The notes: a model not told the origin generated them from the sequence alone. 64,000 nt of DNA from JAMLHH01 sp035515235 (GCA_035515235.1 DATJBS010000014.1:1-64000); one strand, 5' to 3'; counted from the stretch's first letter, positions 8,933 through 18,569 are shown. A program made the numbers and translations.

Positions 8933-10688
8933 TGTTAGAGATAATATGTTCAAAAATCATTTTTGTATAGAACTCAAATTCATTCTCACTTGTATTAAAC
9001 CAATTTGAAACAGGTGAATTAAATCCAGCTTTTTTCCTACTTAAAATATTTTTAGATAGATAAGGACTTAATGCTTCTTTTAATAAGTTTTTCTGTTTTT
9101 TATATTGAATTGGACAAGATGCAATAAATGCTGTCAAATCTTTATCTAAAAAAGGAGATCTAGCTTCTAATCCAGCTCTCATTGTATTTCTATCTATCTT
9201 TACAAGATTATTACATGATAACCAGGTATAAGTATCTACGAACAAATGTTGATCTTTTCTCTCTAAATCACTCACGTTTTCATACATTTTCAAAAACTGC
9301 TTGGAAGGACAAGTATCATAGACTAATTCTCTGTATTTGCTTCCCAAAATCAAAATACGCTTTTCTTCATTAAACAATTCTCTCCATTTGTAATGTGCTA
9401 ATCTATAATCTTTATTCATTCCAATTGTAAATCTTGAAGCTTTGGTTCTCCAGCCTACTTTATCATTTTGTTTAGCAACTAACTTACTTATAAATGAGCT
9501 TGTATTTAATGACTGAATAAAGGGAATCAAAATGCTTATCTTACTATTAATTTCATCCGCAATATAAGTAGAATAACCTCCAAAAACTTCATCGCTACCG
9601 TCTCCAGTCAAAACAAACTTTACACTTTGTCTCGCCAATTCTGATAGTTTATAAATGGGATAAGATGAATTATCAAATGTATGATAGTCTGAAAGATTTA
9701 GATAGTTTTGAAAATCTTCTAATTGAATTTGCGATAAGTCAATTTTAAAATGTGGAAGATTTAATAGCTCGGTAAGTTCAGTTGCCTGAAAAAACTCATT
9801 ATAGGTATTGGAAGAATTAAATCCCACTGTAAAGCAAGGAAATTGATTTTGGAAGTTTTTTTGGATGGAAGCAACTATACCACTAGAATCTATGCCACCA
9901 CTTAAAAACATTCCCATAGGAACATCCCCCATCAATCTCTTTTCAATTGCTTTGTTTAATAGTTCTCTTGTTTGATGAACAATATCCAAATGATTCAATT
10001 GAGTTTTCACTCTAAAACAATCTTCGTAACTATAATATTTGTATTGGGTGCTTCTTTGACTATCTATTTCATAAACCAAATAGGAAGAAGGTGGTAAGGC
10101 ATATACATTTTCATATAATGTGAGCGGCTCAATAACATACCCAATACTTAGAAAATGATTCAAAGCTTCGTTACTGACTTTCAAATCATTAAAAAAAAAC
10201 TTAAATGCTTTTAATTCAGAGCAAAAAGCCAATCCTTCCATTTTTGAAAAATACATAGGTTTTTTACCAAAAACATCTCTAGCTAGAACTATTGTATTTT
10301 GAAGAGTATCATAGACAGCAAGGGCAAACATTCCATCTAGTTTTTCAAAACAATCATTTCCCCAATAATGATATGCTTTAATAATTACTTCAGTATCAGA
10401 ATTCGTTAAAAACTTGTACCCCTGTTTCTTTAATTGACCTCTTAATTCAATATAGTTATATATCTCTCCATTAAAAGATAGTATCAAATTTTCAAAACAA
10501 AAAGGTTGATTAGCTTGATCCGAAAGATCTAAAATCTTCAAACGAGTATGCCCAAAATAAATATAATTATTGTTCCAGTATTCACTATTGTCAGGACCTC
10601 TATGTTTAATAGAATCTAGACCATCTATTATAAGCTGATCTAATTTCTCTTTTGCATCTTTTCTATGAAATCCGACAACACCACACAT
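8925..10688 (-). CDS. asnB: asparagine synthase (glutamine-hydrolysing), AsnB-like amidotransferase
   Basis: The protein of 587 aa begins MCGVVGFHRK, so that Cys2 is the glutaminase nucleophile after Met removal; this fixes the start at 10688 although the frame stays open upstream to 10778. The glutaminase domain continues with KHRGPDN, SFNGEIYN and a GKKPMYF strand. The C-terminal synthetase domain has the PP-loop MFLSGGIDSSGIV and GDGSDEVFGGY. AsnB-like enzymes in sugar clusters often amidate uronic acids or other carboxylates rather than aspartate. The gene starts 2 bp after the carbamoyltransferase stop and overlaps the deacetylase, so the three are one translational unit. This context points to glycan amidation rather than amino acid supply, by inference. 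Confidence 0.88.
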   Translation of the reverse strand: MCGVVGFHRKDAKEKLDQLIIDGLDSIKHRGPDNSEYWNNNYIYFGHTRLKILDLSDQANQPFCFENLILSFNGEIYNYIELRGQLKKQGYKFLTNSDTEVIIKAYHYWGNDCFEKLDGMFALAVYDTLQNTIVLARDVFGKKPMYFSKMEGLAFCSELKAFKFFFNDLKVSNEALNHFLSIGYVIEPLTLYENVYALPPSSYLVYEIDSQRSTQYKYYSYEDCFRVKTQLNHLDIVHQTRELLNKAIEKRLMGDVPMGMFLSGGIDSSGIVASIQKNFQNQFPCFTVGFNSSNTYNEFFQATELTELLNLPHFKIDLSQIQLEDFQNYLNLSDYHTFDNSSYPIYKLSELARQSVKFVLTGDGSDEVFGGYSTYIADEINSKISILIPFIQSLNTSSFISKLVAKQNDKVGWRTKASRFTIGMNKDYRLAHYKWRELFNEEKRILILGSKYRELVYDTCPSKQFLKMYENVSDLERKDQHLFVDTYTWLSCNNLVKIDRNTMRAGLEARSPFLDKDLTAFIASCPIQYKKQKNLLKEALSPYLSKNILSRKKAGFNSPVSNWFNTSENEFEFYTKMIFEHIISNND

Positions 10689-10690
10689 CT

Positions 10691-12418
10691 TTACTTCTTG
10701 CTTATTATATAATCTCCCAATACAAGATAATCTATTTCTGAACTTAAAAAAGTATTCAACGCTTGTTGAGGAGTACAAATAATAGGTTCCTCTTTAAGAT
10801 TAAAAGAAGTATTTAATAATGCATAAACTCCAGAAAGATTTCCAAACTTTTCAATGAGTTGGTAATACAAAGGATTTTCTTCAAAATTTACTATCTGTGG
10901 TCTTGTCGTCCCATCAATATGTATGGCTGCGGGAGCTAATTTTTGAAATTCTTTGGTAGTAGTAAATGCCAATGTCATAAAAGGTGAATCTTTAGAATTT
11001 ACCAAATATTTTTCTTTGTATCCTTCCAAAATAGAGGCTGCAAAAGGGCGCCAGGTTTCTCTGTTTTTAATTTTTTGATTAATAAAATCTCTTATTAAAA
11101 TATTAGAAGGGTTTGCTAAAATAGATCTATTACCTAAAGCTCTAGAGCCCACTTCCATTCTCCCTTGAAACCACGCAATCACTTTATTTTCATGTAAAAG
11201 ATTGGCAACAGTCTGAGAAATATCAACTTCTTTTTGATAAGAAACATTTTCAGACTTTAAAGTTTTTAAAATCTCTGCTTGATCATACTGAGGCCCCCAA
11301 TATGCATTTTTCATTTCGGTAAAACTGGAATCTTTATTTTCAATAGAAACACAAAATGCTGCACCTAAAGCTGTCCCATTATCACTAGAATGTGGAGGAA
11401 CATATATCTTCTTAATTTGTGCTTGTTCAGCTAAAACACCATTCATTTTGCAATTCAGTGCAACACCTCCTGCAATACATAAATTACCAGAAAAGTCTTG
11501 ATGATCTATCCAAGGAAGAATGAGATCTAAACATGCTTTTTCCAAAAAATATTGAGTTGCATAAGCTATGTCTTTATGATATTGTGTGATTTCTTCTAAC
11601 GATGATCTTGCTGGACCAAGCAATTCTTCCAATTCATCACTAAAGACTTTCCCCTTACTATGACTTCCTAAAAAACTATATTGGCTATCAAAATGATATT
11701 GACCTAAATCAGATTTCAAAATTTGATTCATCTTTTCAAAAACAAGCTCATTTTTTTGACCGTAAGCTGCCAATGCCATTAATTTCCCCTCATGATGATT
11801 GGGTTTAAAACCTAAGTATTCTGTGATAGTTTGATAAAACCAACCGATAGAATTAGGTAAGTCAAATGACTGTAGTTCTTTTAATTGAAGTCCTTTGCCT
11901 TGAAACAAAGAAGTGGATTTATATTCTCCACTTCCATCTATAATAAGAATCAAACTTTCTTCAAAGCCAGAGCAATAAAAAGAAGAGGCAGCGTGAGAAA
12001 GATGGTGAGAAACAAAACGAATTGGAGGAGTTTTTTCATCTAGGCCAATATCAATTAACATTCTTTTTATGTCTTTTTTTACTTTAATTGGATGATATTT
12101 CCACAACTCAGATAGGACTCTTTTTACTCCGCCACTTGTATTAGACTTTTTATAGTTTTTTAAAAACTGCTTTAGAAAGAAAAAAGGCATGTAGTATGAA
12201 TACAGCTTCGCATCCCAGCCAAAAGCTATATAATCAATTTCTGACAATTTGATATTTGCTGCTTTTAAACAATATTCAACCGACAATTTAGGCATGAGTC
12301 CCTCACTCCCTTTGACCCGAGTAAACCTCTCTTCTTCTACAAAAGCAATTATTTTACCATTCACCAAAATTGATGCTGAGGGCAATACTCCTAAACCATT
12401 AATTCCTAGAACAATCAT
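10691..12418 (-). CDS. NodU/CmcH/TobZ-family carbamoyltransferase
   Basis: The protein of 575 aa has the two-domain layout of the family. The N-terminal Kae1-like ATPase domain shows VLGINGLG, VEEERFTRVKG, HHLSHAASSFYCSGF, LIIDGSGEY and HHEGKLMALAAYG. The C-terminal YrdC-like part carries WFQGRMEVGSRALGNRSIL. These enzymes transfer a carbamoyl group from carbamoyl phosphate through carbamoyl-AMP to a hydroxyl on a sugar or antibiotic. The YrdC-typical RPFAASIL segment is present. With AsnB and the deacetylase directly downstream it likely decorates a glycan. All expected motifs are intact and length is normal for the family. The acceptor cannot be inferred. Confidence 0.9.
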   Translation of the reverse strand: MIVLGINGLGVLPSASILVNGKIIAFVEEERFTRVKGSEGLMPKLSVEYCLKAANIKLSEIDYIAFGWDAKLYSYYMPFFFLKQFLKNYKKSNTSGGVKRVLSELWKYHPIKVKKDIKRMLIDIGLDEKTPPIRFVSHHLSHAASSFYCSGFEESLILIIDGSGEYKSTSLFQGKGLQLKELQSFDLPNSIGWFYQTITEYLGFKPNHHEGKLMALAAYGQKNELVFEKMNQILKSDLGQYHFDSQYSFLGSHSKGKVFSDELEELLGPARSSLEEITQYHKDIAYATQYFLEKACLDLILPWIDHQDFSGNLCIAGGVALNCKMNGVLAEQAQIKKIYVPPHSSDNGTALGAAFCVSIENKDSSFTEMKNAYWGPQYDQAEILKTLKSENVSYQKEVDISQTVANLLHENKVIAWFQGRMEVGSRALGNRSILANPSNILIRDFINQKIKNRETWRPFAASILEGYKEKYLVNSKDSPFMTLAFTTTKEFQKLAPAAIHIDGTTRPQIVNFEENPLYYQLIEKFGNLSGVYALLNTSFNLKEEPIICTPQQALNTFLSSEIDYLVLGDYIISKK

Positions 12419-12429
12419 TTTTAAAAAAT

Positions 12430-13965
12430 TTAATTTTCTAAGACAAGGTTTTCATTTTCAATTTGGTTGCTATATTTATTAATTGCAGACAAAATTCTTT
12501 TTTCTCCATCAGCTTTTAATATTGCTAAATCTATATCACTTCTTGCCTTTGAATAATTTCCACTTAAATTATAAACTAAAGCTCTTTTGCAATAGAAATA
12601 CCAATCATGATTAATCCAAATATTAGTTCCCAATTCATCTCCTTTATTGATAGCTTCTACAGCTTTATTAAGCTGATTTGATTCATAATACTCAATAGCT
12701 AATCTGTAATAAAAATCTTCTGAAGGAAAGTATTGAACTGTATTTTTCATCAAAGAAATAGAATCTTTCCAAATCGGCATTTGATATCTAAAAAACAGTG
12801 AACAAAATAGTACAACTACTACTAAAGAAACATATTTTAAAGAATTATTGAATTTAAATACAGAATTGATTAGGAGTCCAAAATATAATAATATTCCCAT
12901 AGAACTTTGATAAAAATATCTGTTAGAAACTAACATCGGTAAATCGCCTAAAGGGAAGAAAATTAAATTCAAGAAAGGTCCAATAGTTAAAGTAAAGTAC
13001 ATCAATGCAAAAAAATGTAAGTATTGTTTTCTTATAAAGTGATAAATCATTAGAGAAACCATAGCAAAAGATCCAATAAAAAATCCATAATATTGAATGG
13101 GCAAGATCTCTAAACTTTCAGAAGGAGCAGGATAAAAAACACCTATTGGAAACATAAAAATCGACTTAAACCAATAAAAGAAATAACTATATCCTGCAAA
13201 AATTAAATGTTCAAAATAAGTATAATCGAACTCTCTTTTTAAATAGTTTCTTTCATTGGCATTTTCATTTAAAACTATAAAAACTATAGATAAAGAAATG
13301 AGAAACAAAAACTTTATAAAAAACTCTTTTGTAATTCTTTTATTAACTACAAAATAAATCAGTAATAATATAAAGGGTAATATAATTGCAGAAGCCTTGG
13401 ATAAAATTGATAAAATCATTAAAAACAATGAAATTATAAAATACAATCGTTTTTTATTTACATTATAAAAACTTATCAAAATGAAATAAACTGACGTTAA
13501 AAAAAACAAATGAGAGAGAGATTGCCTCCTACAAGATGCCCATATTACTGATTCCATATTTAATGGATGTACTAAAAAAACAACTGCTGTAAAGAATGAT
13601 AAAAATCTATTTTTAGATAATTTTATTAAAAGTAAATATATTACAACCCCACAGGCAATATGAAGTAATAGATTATGCAATTTGTAACCCATTGGATTCA
13701 AGCCAAATAATTGATAATCTATCATTAAACTTAAGAAAGTGACAGGATGATAATGCAAATCCGTCGTATCTACAAAAAATAAATTGTAGACACCTCTAAG
13801 ACTAAAATCTTTTATGAATGCATTGTCTTTTATATACCAATCATCATCTAATGAATGAATGAATTCATAGCTCAAAGATGGAAAGTATAACCAAAATGTA
13901 AATGCAACCATCATAAAGATGAGCCAAAAATCATTTTTTTTTAAGTTCTCTTTGATTCCTAACAT
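12430..13965 (-). CDS. GT-C-like membrane glycosyltransferase with C-terminal TPR region (TMTC-like)
   Basis: This 511-aa protein has about ten to eleven membrane helices. The first loop has acidic residues (HSLDDDWYIKDN) and the HYHPVTFLSLMIDYQLFG, GYKLHNLLLH pattern known from TMTC-type O-mannosyltransferases and related bacterial PMT_2 proteins, followed by VHPLNMESVIWASCRRQ. The C-terminal 110 residues are hydrophilic and have TPR-like helices (FYYRLAIEYYESNQLNKAVE, then YFYCKRALVYNLSGNYSKA). It would transfer a sugar from a lipid phosphate carrier to a protein or glycan outside the inner membrane. It lies 11 bp from both neighbours in the same minus-strand operon. Confidence 0.65.
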   Translation of the reverse strand: MLGIKENLKKNDFWLIFMMVAFTFWLYFPSLSYEFIHSLDDDWYIKDNAFIKDFSLRGVYNLFFVDTTDLHYHPVTFLSLMIDYQLFGLNPMGYKLHNLLLHIACGVVIYLLLIKLSKNRFLSFFTAVVFLVHPLNMESVIWASCRRQSLSHLFFLTSVYFILISFYNVNKKRLYFIISLFLMILSILSKASAIILPFILLLIYFVVNKRITKEFFIKFLFLISLSIVFIVLNENANERNYLKREFDYTYFEHLIFAGYSYFFYWFKSIFMFPIGVFYPAPSESLEILPIQYYGFFIGSFAMVSLMIYHFIRKQYLHFFALMYFTLTIGPFLNLIFFPLGDLPMLVSNRYFYQSSMGILLYFGLLINSVFKFNNSLKYVSLVVVVLFCSLFFRYQMPIWKDSISLMKNTVQYFPSEDFYYRLAIEYYESNQLNKAVEAINKGDELGTNIWINHDWYFYCKRALVYNLSGNYSKARSDIDLAILKADGEKRILSAINKYSNQIENENLVLEN

Positions 13966-13976
13966 GGAATAATTTC

Positions 13977-14849
13977 TTATAGATTAATACTTTTGATATC
14001 GTCATCATTTAGATGGAAGCATTTACTTTTGAAATAAATACTCCATACAAAAATAGAAATTATCACAAATTGAACGATTACACTTGAAAATGATAAAGCA
14101 CCTTTTAAATATGCATTTATTGATAGTGCACAATATAAAAAAGTAAAAATAAAATAAGTAGAAAACGAAACAAAATAAGGTGTAAACTTCAAAAACATTA
14201 AAAACTTTTTCAAAACATTTACTCCAGACTTTCCTTCTAATCTTTTTCCAAATTTTACGTTTAAATACCCTACTTCAGAAAGATTTATATGATGCTTCAA
14301 ATAGATCTCTAACATAGGATCTGCAACTAAAAACCTCTTATTTTTGAAAACCATTTCTCTTTTGAAAATTCGAAAACTGTCTGTTGGGTATTTATTCCAG
14401 ATAAAATTCAAAAATTGATTTCTAATTTTCTGAAGCCTTGAAGCTTCTCCTTTCAAGTGGTATTTTTTATTATCCCAACCGAAAACAATTTTAAGATTCT
14501 GCTCCTTTTTTAAATACTCATATAGATTTTGCACTTCCAAGACCTGGTGCTCAAAGTCATCATCCATGTTTACAATATACCTTCCGGATGAGTTTTTAAT
14601 TCCAATTAGGGTGGCTATAAATTGACCTTTATTTTCTGACAAATGAATACCCTTAACTAATTTTGATTCATTAGCAATTGAGACGATTTTATTCCAAGAC
14701 GCATCTTGGCTACTATCATCCACTAAAATAATTTCATACGTAACGCTTAAATCTTTGAACAATAACTCTAGCGACTCCACTAATATTAACAAAGTCTTCT
14801 CACTATTAAAAATAGGAATTACTATAGATATCTCAACTAATTCTTTCAT
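13977..14849 (-). CDS. GT2 family glycosyltransferase with C-terminal membrane helices
   Basis: The protein of 290 aa has the GT-A nucleotide-binding start ISIVIPIFNSEKTLLILVE, EIILVDDSSQDASW, and the metal motif NMDDDFEHQ near residue 95. The last 70 residues form two hydrophobic helices (LLYCALSINAYLKG region and VIVQFVIISIFVWSIYF), as in polyprenyl-phosphate glycosyltransferases of the GtrB/ArnC type. It would load a sugar on undecaprenyl phosphate. The neighbouring GT-C-like gene 11 bp downstream is a natural partner that would use the lipid-linked sugar as donor; this pairing is inference. Confidence 0.82.
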   Translation of the reverse strand: MKELVEISIVIPIFNSEKTLLILVESLELLFKDLSVTYEIILVDDSSQDASWNKIVSIANESKLVKGIHLSENKGQFIATLIGIKNSSGRYIVNMDDDFEHQVLEVQNLYEYLKKEQNLKIVFGWDNKKYHLKGEASRLQKIRNQFLNFIWNKYPTDSFRIFKREMVFKNKRFLVADPMLEIYLKHHINLSEVGYLNVKFGKRLEGKSGVNVLKKFLMFLKFTPYFVSFSTYFIFTFLYCALSINAYLKGALSFSSVIVQFVIISIFVWSIYFKSKCFHLNDDDIKSINL

Positions 14850-14875
14850 TTATAATTAATCCTTCTTCAATATTT

Positions 14876-15904
14876 TTACACTTTTCCAGTAAAATAGTAA
14901 CATTTAAGCACTTCTCCGCTTTCAAGCACTTTTTGGATAAGTACTAAAAAAAACTGTTCTGTTTTGATAGGCATAGAAACTATCAATTGATACAAATCAT
15001 TCTTTTCTTGTTTTCTATTTATCTCGGAGCTTTGAATTTTACTGATGTAGAAATCCGAAAAGTATTGTGTTGCGTATTCATTTACGATACGTAATAAAGT
15101 TCCAAAGTCATCCTCATGACTATTCAATACGACTTTATCTACCTGAGATAATGACATAAAAGACAAAATATGAAATACATTTTCTGATCCTATCGGACGA
15201 AAACCTACATCTTGAAAAATTTTCTGGACAATAGCATTTTCATTTCTAGCTCCAAATACAAAATGAGAAAGTTTTTGATCTACACAGTAATTTTTTATAT
15301 ATCTCAACATGTCCAAGAAGTATCCTCCTTTTCTATAAGGTTCCAATATTCCACCAATATGAGATTCTAATTCTCCACTTACATGATTTAATGCAAAAAA
15401 ACCTACATAATTTCCTTGATCATTCATGAACATAATGGAGTTTTTAGGATGGAGACTATTCAGGTTGTTTTTTTTATAAAAATTAAAAACACTTTCAATT
15501 TCAACTTCTTTATTAACTAACTCACATAAATAAGGTGCGCGATAATATCCCAAAGGATAATCTCCCCAAGTGCCTTTCAACATTTCCATCAAGAGTTCTT
15601 CTTGGGATCCATCGTACATTTCGTAGGTCATTTGTGGATGGAAGAAATCTCCAGAGGGTTTTTCTATTATTTTAGTTCTATATCTTCTTATGCTGCCAGA
15701 AAAAAAGAAAGGTATTCCCAAACTCTCAAGTTTCATTGAAATCATTTCATCTTCAGCTGGTAACTTTAATCGGCAGATATCATATCTTCCCTCAATAATT
15801 TCATTTAATAATTGTTGTTCATTTACATCTTCTTCATTACATCTTGATACTTTAAAACCTAAAATATCAGTTTCATTCTGAGAATTAAAAACTATTTGAG
15901 TCAT
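14876..15904 (-). CDS. GNAT-family N-acyltransferase, WecD/FdtC-like
   Basis: The first half of this 342-aa protein resembles the N-terminal region of sugar N-acetyltransferases of the WecD type (FKVSRCNEED, RYDICRLKLPAEDEMISMKLESLG). The central GNAT core has GGILEPYRKGGYFLDMLRYIK, the acetyl-CoA binding loop, followed by HFVFGARNENAIVQKIFQDVGFRPI. The final 90 residues form a segment I do not recognise. Such enzymes acylate 4-amino-deoxysugars on dTDP or a lipid carrier. The acyl donor could be acetyl-CoA or a longer acyl group. It sits in the glycosyltransferase operon between a GT2 gene and the Asp/Asn hydroxylase-like gene. Confidence 0.65.
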   Translation of the reverse strand: MTQIVFNSQNETDILGFKVSRCNEEDVNEQQLLNEIIEGRYDICRLKLPAEDEMISMKLESLGIPFFFSGSIRRYRTKIIEKPSGDFFHPQMTYEMYDGSQEELLMEMLKGTWGDYPLGYYRAPYLCELVNKEVEIESVFNFYKKNNLNSLHPKNSIMFMNDQGNYVGFFALNHVSGELESHIGGILEPYRKGGYFLDMLRYIKNYCVDQKLSHFVFGARNENAIVQKIFQDVGFRPIGSENVFHILSFMSLSQVDKVVLNSHEDDFGTLLRIVNEYATQYFSDFYISKIQSSEINRKQEKNDLYQLIVSMPIKTEQFFLVLIQKVLESGEVLKCYYFTGKV

Positions 15905-15936
15905 TATTTTGAAGTCTTTATAATCTATACTTAATT

Positions 15937-16683
15937 TTAAAATTGGTATCCGACCAGTTTCTGTTGATTAATTATTCGTGAATTAGAAATCTCGCTATAT
16001 CCTTTAACTTTCTGAGTGATAAAAAATGAATTTTTTAATAGATTAAAAACTATTCTATTTAATAAATTTAAAGGAAAAGGTAATTGACGATAAATATCCA
16101 AATACAAAGCCACTCTATTCCCATCTGCTTCATTTTTTACTTCATGCAGATATGTTTCGTCGAAAAAAATAGCTTTTCCTCGTTGAAAATCATATCGTTT
16201 TCCATCAATTACAATCCAAACTGCACCTTCAGAAGGAACTTCAATCGTGAATAAACACCTAATTATTCCTTTATATAATCCTTTATGAGGCGAAATATAT
16301 TTACCTGGACATAAAACAGAAATCATTGCACTTGTACAAGATGGAATGCTTTGTAATAGACGATTAATATTGGGACACAATAATAAATTTTTTTCAAAGC
16401 TATTATTGTATAATTTGAATGGAAATGATTTCCAATTCTCATCTTGTCCTATTTCTGTATCTACTTTGTAAAAATCTTCTATATTATTTAACTGATTGTT
16501 ATCAAAAATTGCTTGATACTCCTTTTGAATAAAATCTATATTATCCTCTAAAAGTTTCAATAACTTTGTATCCTTCATGTCAAAAACAGCATTAGGAGAT
16601 ACAAAAACATCCACTAAAAGATCGAACGACTTTAAAATTAAGTTTCCAGTTTTGACTAAAAACCACTGAATAATTTTCTTCAT
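15937..16683 (-). CDS. aspartyl/asparaginyl beta-hydroxylase family dioxygenase (AspH/LpxO-type)
   Basis: The protein of 248 aa has an N-terminal hydrophobic stretch and a C-terminal double-stranded beta-helix domain. Visible motifs are SPHKGLYKGIIRCLFTI with H133, then FFDETYLHEVKNEADGNRVALYLDI with H180 and R190. Family members use Fe(II) and 2-oxoglutarate. The acid that follows the first His in LpxO-like members appears to be Gly135 here (HKG), as in eukaryotic AspH, which is active with only two histidines. The role may be hydroxylation of a lipid acyl chain (LpxO-like) or of a peptide side chain. It is divergent by 121 bp from the lipid desaturase operon. Confidence 0.78.
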   Translation of the reverse strand: MKKIIQWFLVKTGNLILKSFDLLVDVFVSPNAVFDMKDTKLLKLLEDNIDFIQKEYQAIFDNNQLNNIEDFYKVDTEIGQDENWKSFPFKLYNNSFEKNLLLCPNINRLLQSIPSCTSAMISVLCPGKYISPHKGLYKGIIRCLFTIEVPSEGAVWIVIDGKRYDFQRGKAIFFDETYLHEVKNEADGNRVALYLDIYRQLPFPLNLLNRIVFNLLKNSFFITQKVKGYSEISNSRIINQQKLVGYQF

Positions 16684-16804
16684 TTTATGTTTTAATTTAT
16701 TCTCCTTTTATTGTCTTCAAAAATATCAATTTTGTATTGCAAATTCTGTGAGTTTTCTGTTCTGTTAATTAGTATTATCTTTCGTAAGGAATTAATCTTC
16801 TTTA

Positions 16805-17677
16805 ATGTACCAAGGACTAACAAATACTGAAACAATCCGACAATATTCTAAAAGAAATAGCTTAAAAGTTTTATCAGTTATTTTTTTAGAATGGTTTATT
16901 GTTATTTCAACAGTTTATTTGGCAATATATTTTAATCGTTTCTTAATTTATCCCTTCGCAGTTTTGATAATTGCTACAAGAATGTATGCATTATACAGTT
17001 TAGCTCATGAAGCATGTCATTTTAATTTATTTAAAAATAAAAAAACAAATGATTGGGTAGGAAATATATTTATTGCTTGGCCGATTTTTATTGATATTCA
17101 AGATATGCGCAAAATACACTTTTCGCATCATAAATATCTTCAAACAAAAGATGACCCAGAAATAAAACATTTGGAATATGATGAATTTCAATTCCCGTTG
17201 AGTAGGAAAAAACTTTTACTAATTCTCTTCAAAGATCTCTTAGGTTATAATTTTATAAAATATAGATGGAATTATACAAAATGGAGGTTTGTATTTAAAA
17301 ACTTAAAAATTTATCAAGTAATTTTTTACAGTATTGTTTTACTAGGTTTTGCATGGAGCAGTCATTTCTTCACTTGCATTTTATTATGGATTGTTCCATA
17401 TATGACTATCTATCAATTACTGAATAGAGTACGTCTGTATTCTGAACATTTTAATCTTCCAGACCAATTAGAATATAAAACGAGAACGCTTCATTTACCA
17501 ATGTGGTCGGCGTTTTTCATAGCACCATACGGGTTAGGATATCATGCTGAACATCATTTTTATCCAAGTGTTCCTTTTTATAATTTAAAAAAGCTGCACA
17601 AGGAAATTTCAAACAAAGAAAAATATGTCAAGGAAGTATTATTAGAAAAAAAATATTGGTGGATGTTTCAAAAATAA
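16805..17677 (+). CDS. membrane fatty acid desaturase
   Basis: The protein of 290 aa contains the three histidine boxes of the di-iron membrane desaturase family: SLAHEACH at 66-72, HFSHH at 105-109 and YHAEHH near 253. Four hydrophobic stretches frame them. It is shorter than acyl-lipid desaturases and closer in size to carotenoid ketolase/CrtW-like or short acyl desaturases, and the DDPEI segment after box two is common in beta-carotene/fatty acid members. It would introduce a double bond or hydroxyl into an acyl chain at the inner membrane. It is the first gene of a plus-strand set with a PhyH dioxygenase 9 bp downstream and a second desaturase after that. Confidence 0.82.
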   Translation: MYQGLTNTETIRQYSKRNSLKVLSVIFLEWFIVISTVYLAIYFNRFLIYPFAVLIIATRMYALYSLAHEACHFNLFKNKKTNDWVGNIFIAWPIFIDIQDMRKIHFSHHKYLQTKDDPEIKHLEYDEFQFPLSRKKLLLILFKDLLGYNFIKYRWNYTKWRFVFKNLKIYQVIFYSIVLLGFAWSSHFFTCILLWIVPYMTIYQLLNRVRLYSEHFNLPDQLEYKTRTLHLPMWSAFFIAPYGLGYHAEHHFYPSVPFYNLKKLHKEISNKEKYVKEVLLEKKYWWMFQK

Positions 17678-17686
17678 ATAATCAAA

Positions 17687-18493
17687 ATGAACAATAATAT
17701 CCACCATAAAGATTTGACTAAAGAAATTTTCACTGATTACATCAACAAGGATGGCTATATCGTCGTAGAGGGTGTTATTAAAATAGATCTTTTAAACTCT
17801 GTTAAACAAGATTTAGTTATAAGCATTGAAAAAGAGAGTGCTTTTCATGGAAGTAATACTTATAAAGATTATGGCATGTTACTTTGTTGTCCTATTTATG
17901 GTGGAAATTTCATTCATATTGCAGAGCATCAAAAACTCATGCAGCCTTTTGATTGGATATTAGGAGATACATCTATTATATATGTTTACACCTCTTCAAG
18001 TTTACCCCCTCTTCAAAAAAATCATGCATCAAGAATCCACGTGGATAGGCCACATTTTATAGAAAACTATATAGAAGCATTAGGTTGTCTTATTTTATTA
18101 GATGATTTCACTGAAGAAAATGGAGCAACATGGGTATTACCTCAATCTCATTTGAGACATGAAGAGCCTTCCGAAGAAAATTTTTACCAGAATTCTATTA
18201 GAATCATTGCACCTAAAGGCTCTGTATTTTACTTTCATTTAAGACTTTGGCATGCAGGAGGCGTCAACAATACAGAAGATTGGAGACATTCATTAGGCAT
18301 TGGAATGGTAAGATCTCATTTAAAACAAAGAATAGATATCCCTAGAGCTATGGCTGGAATTGATACAAATAAAATTTCTAATTATGGTTTACAAAAACTA
18401 GGATTTTTCTCTCAGCCTCCTTCCTCATTAGAAGAATTTCACCTTCCAATAGAAAAACGAAGTTTTAAACAAAAGTCCGAATGGGATAAATAA
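17687..18493 (+). CDS. phytanoyl-CoA dioxygenase (PhyH) family protein
   Basis: The protein of 268 aa has the PhyH double-stranded beta-helix. The iron ligands are intact: H118 and D120 in RIHVDRP and H189 in RLWHAGG, with R200 as likely 2-oxoglutarate anchor. GCLILLDDFTEENGATWVLPQSH is the typical central strand set of the family. PhyH enzymes hydroxylate acyl chains, small metabolites or modified sugars. Being only 9 bp after a desaturase gene and before a b5-fused desaturase, the most natural substrate here is a lipid, by inference. No signal peptide is visible. Confidence 0.82.
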   Translation: MNNNIHHKDLTKEIFTDYINKDGYIVVEGVIKIDLLNSVKQDLVISIEKESAFHGSNTYKDYGMLLCCPIYGGNFIHIAEHQKLMQPFDWILGDTSIIYVYTSSSLPPLQKNHASRIHVDRPHFIENYIEALGCLILLDDFTEENGATWVLPQSHLRHEEPSEENFYQNSIRIIAPKGSVFYFHLRLWHAGGVNNTEDWRHSLGIGMVRSHLKQRIDIPRAMAGIDTNKISNYGLQKLGFFSQPPSSLEEFHLPIEKRSFKQKSEWDK

Positions 18494-18569
18494 GTATAAG
18501 TAAAGCTACTTAAATTTAAAATTGCAATATTTGTCGTGTTATATTAAATATTAAACAATAAGTCACTCC

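Noticed and set aside
10689..10778. N-terminal extension of the AsnB frame
   Set aside because: It lies within the carbamoyltransferase gene and would hide Cys2, which must be N-terminal for glutaminase activity.
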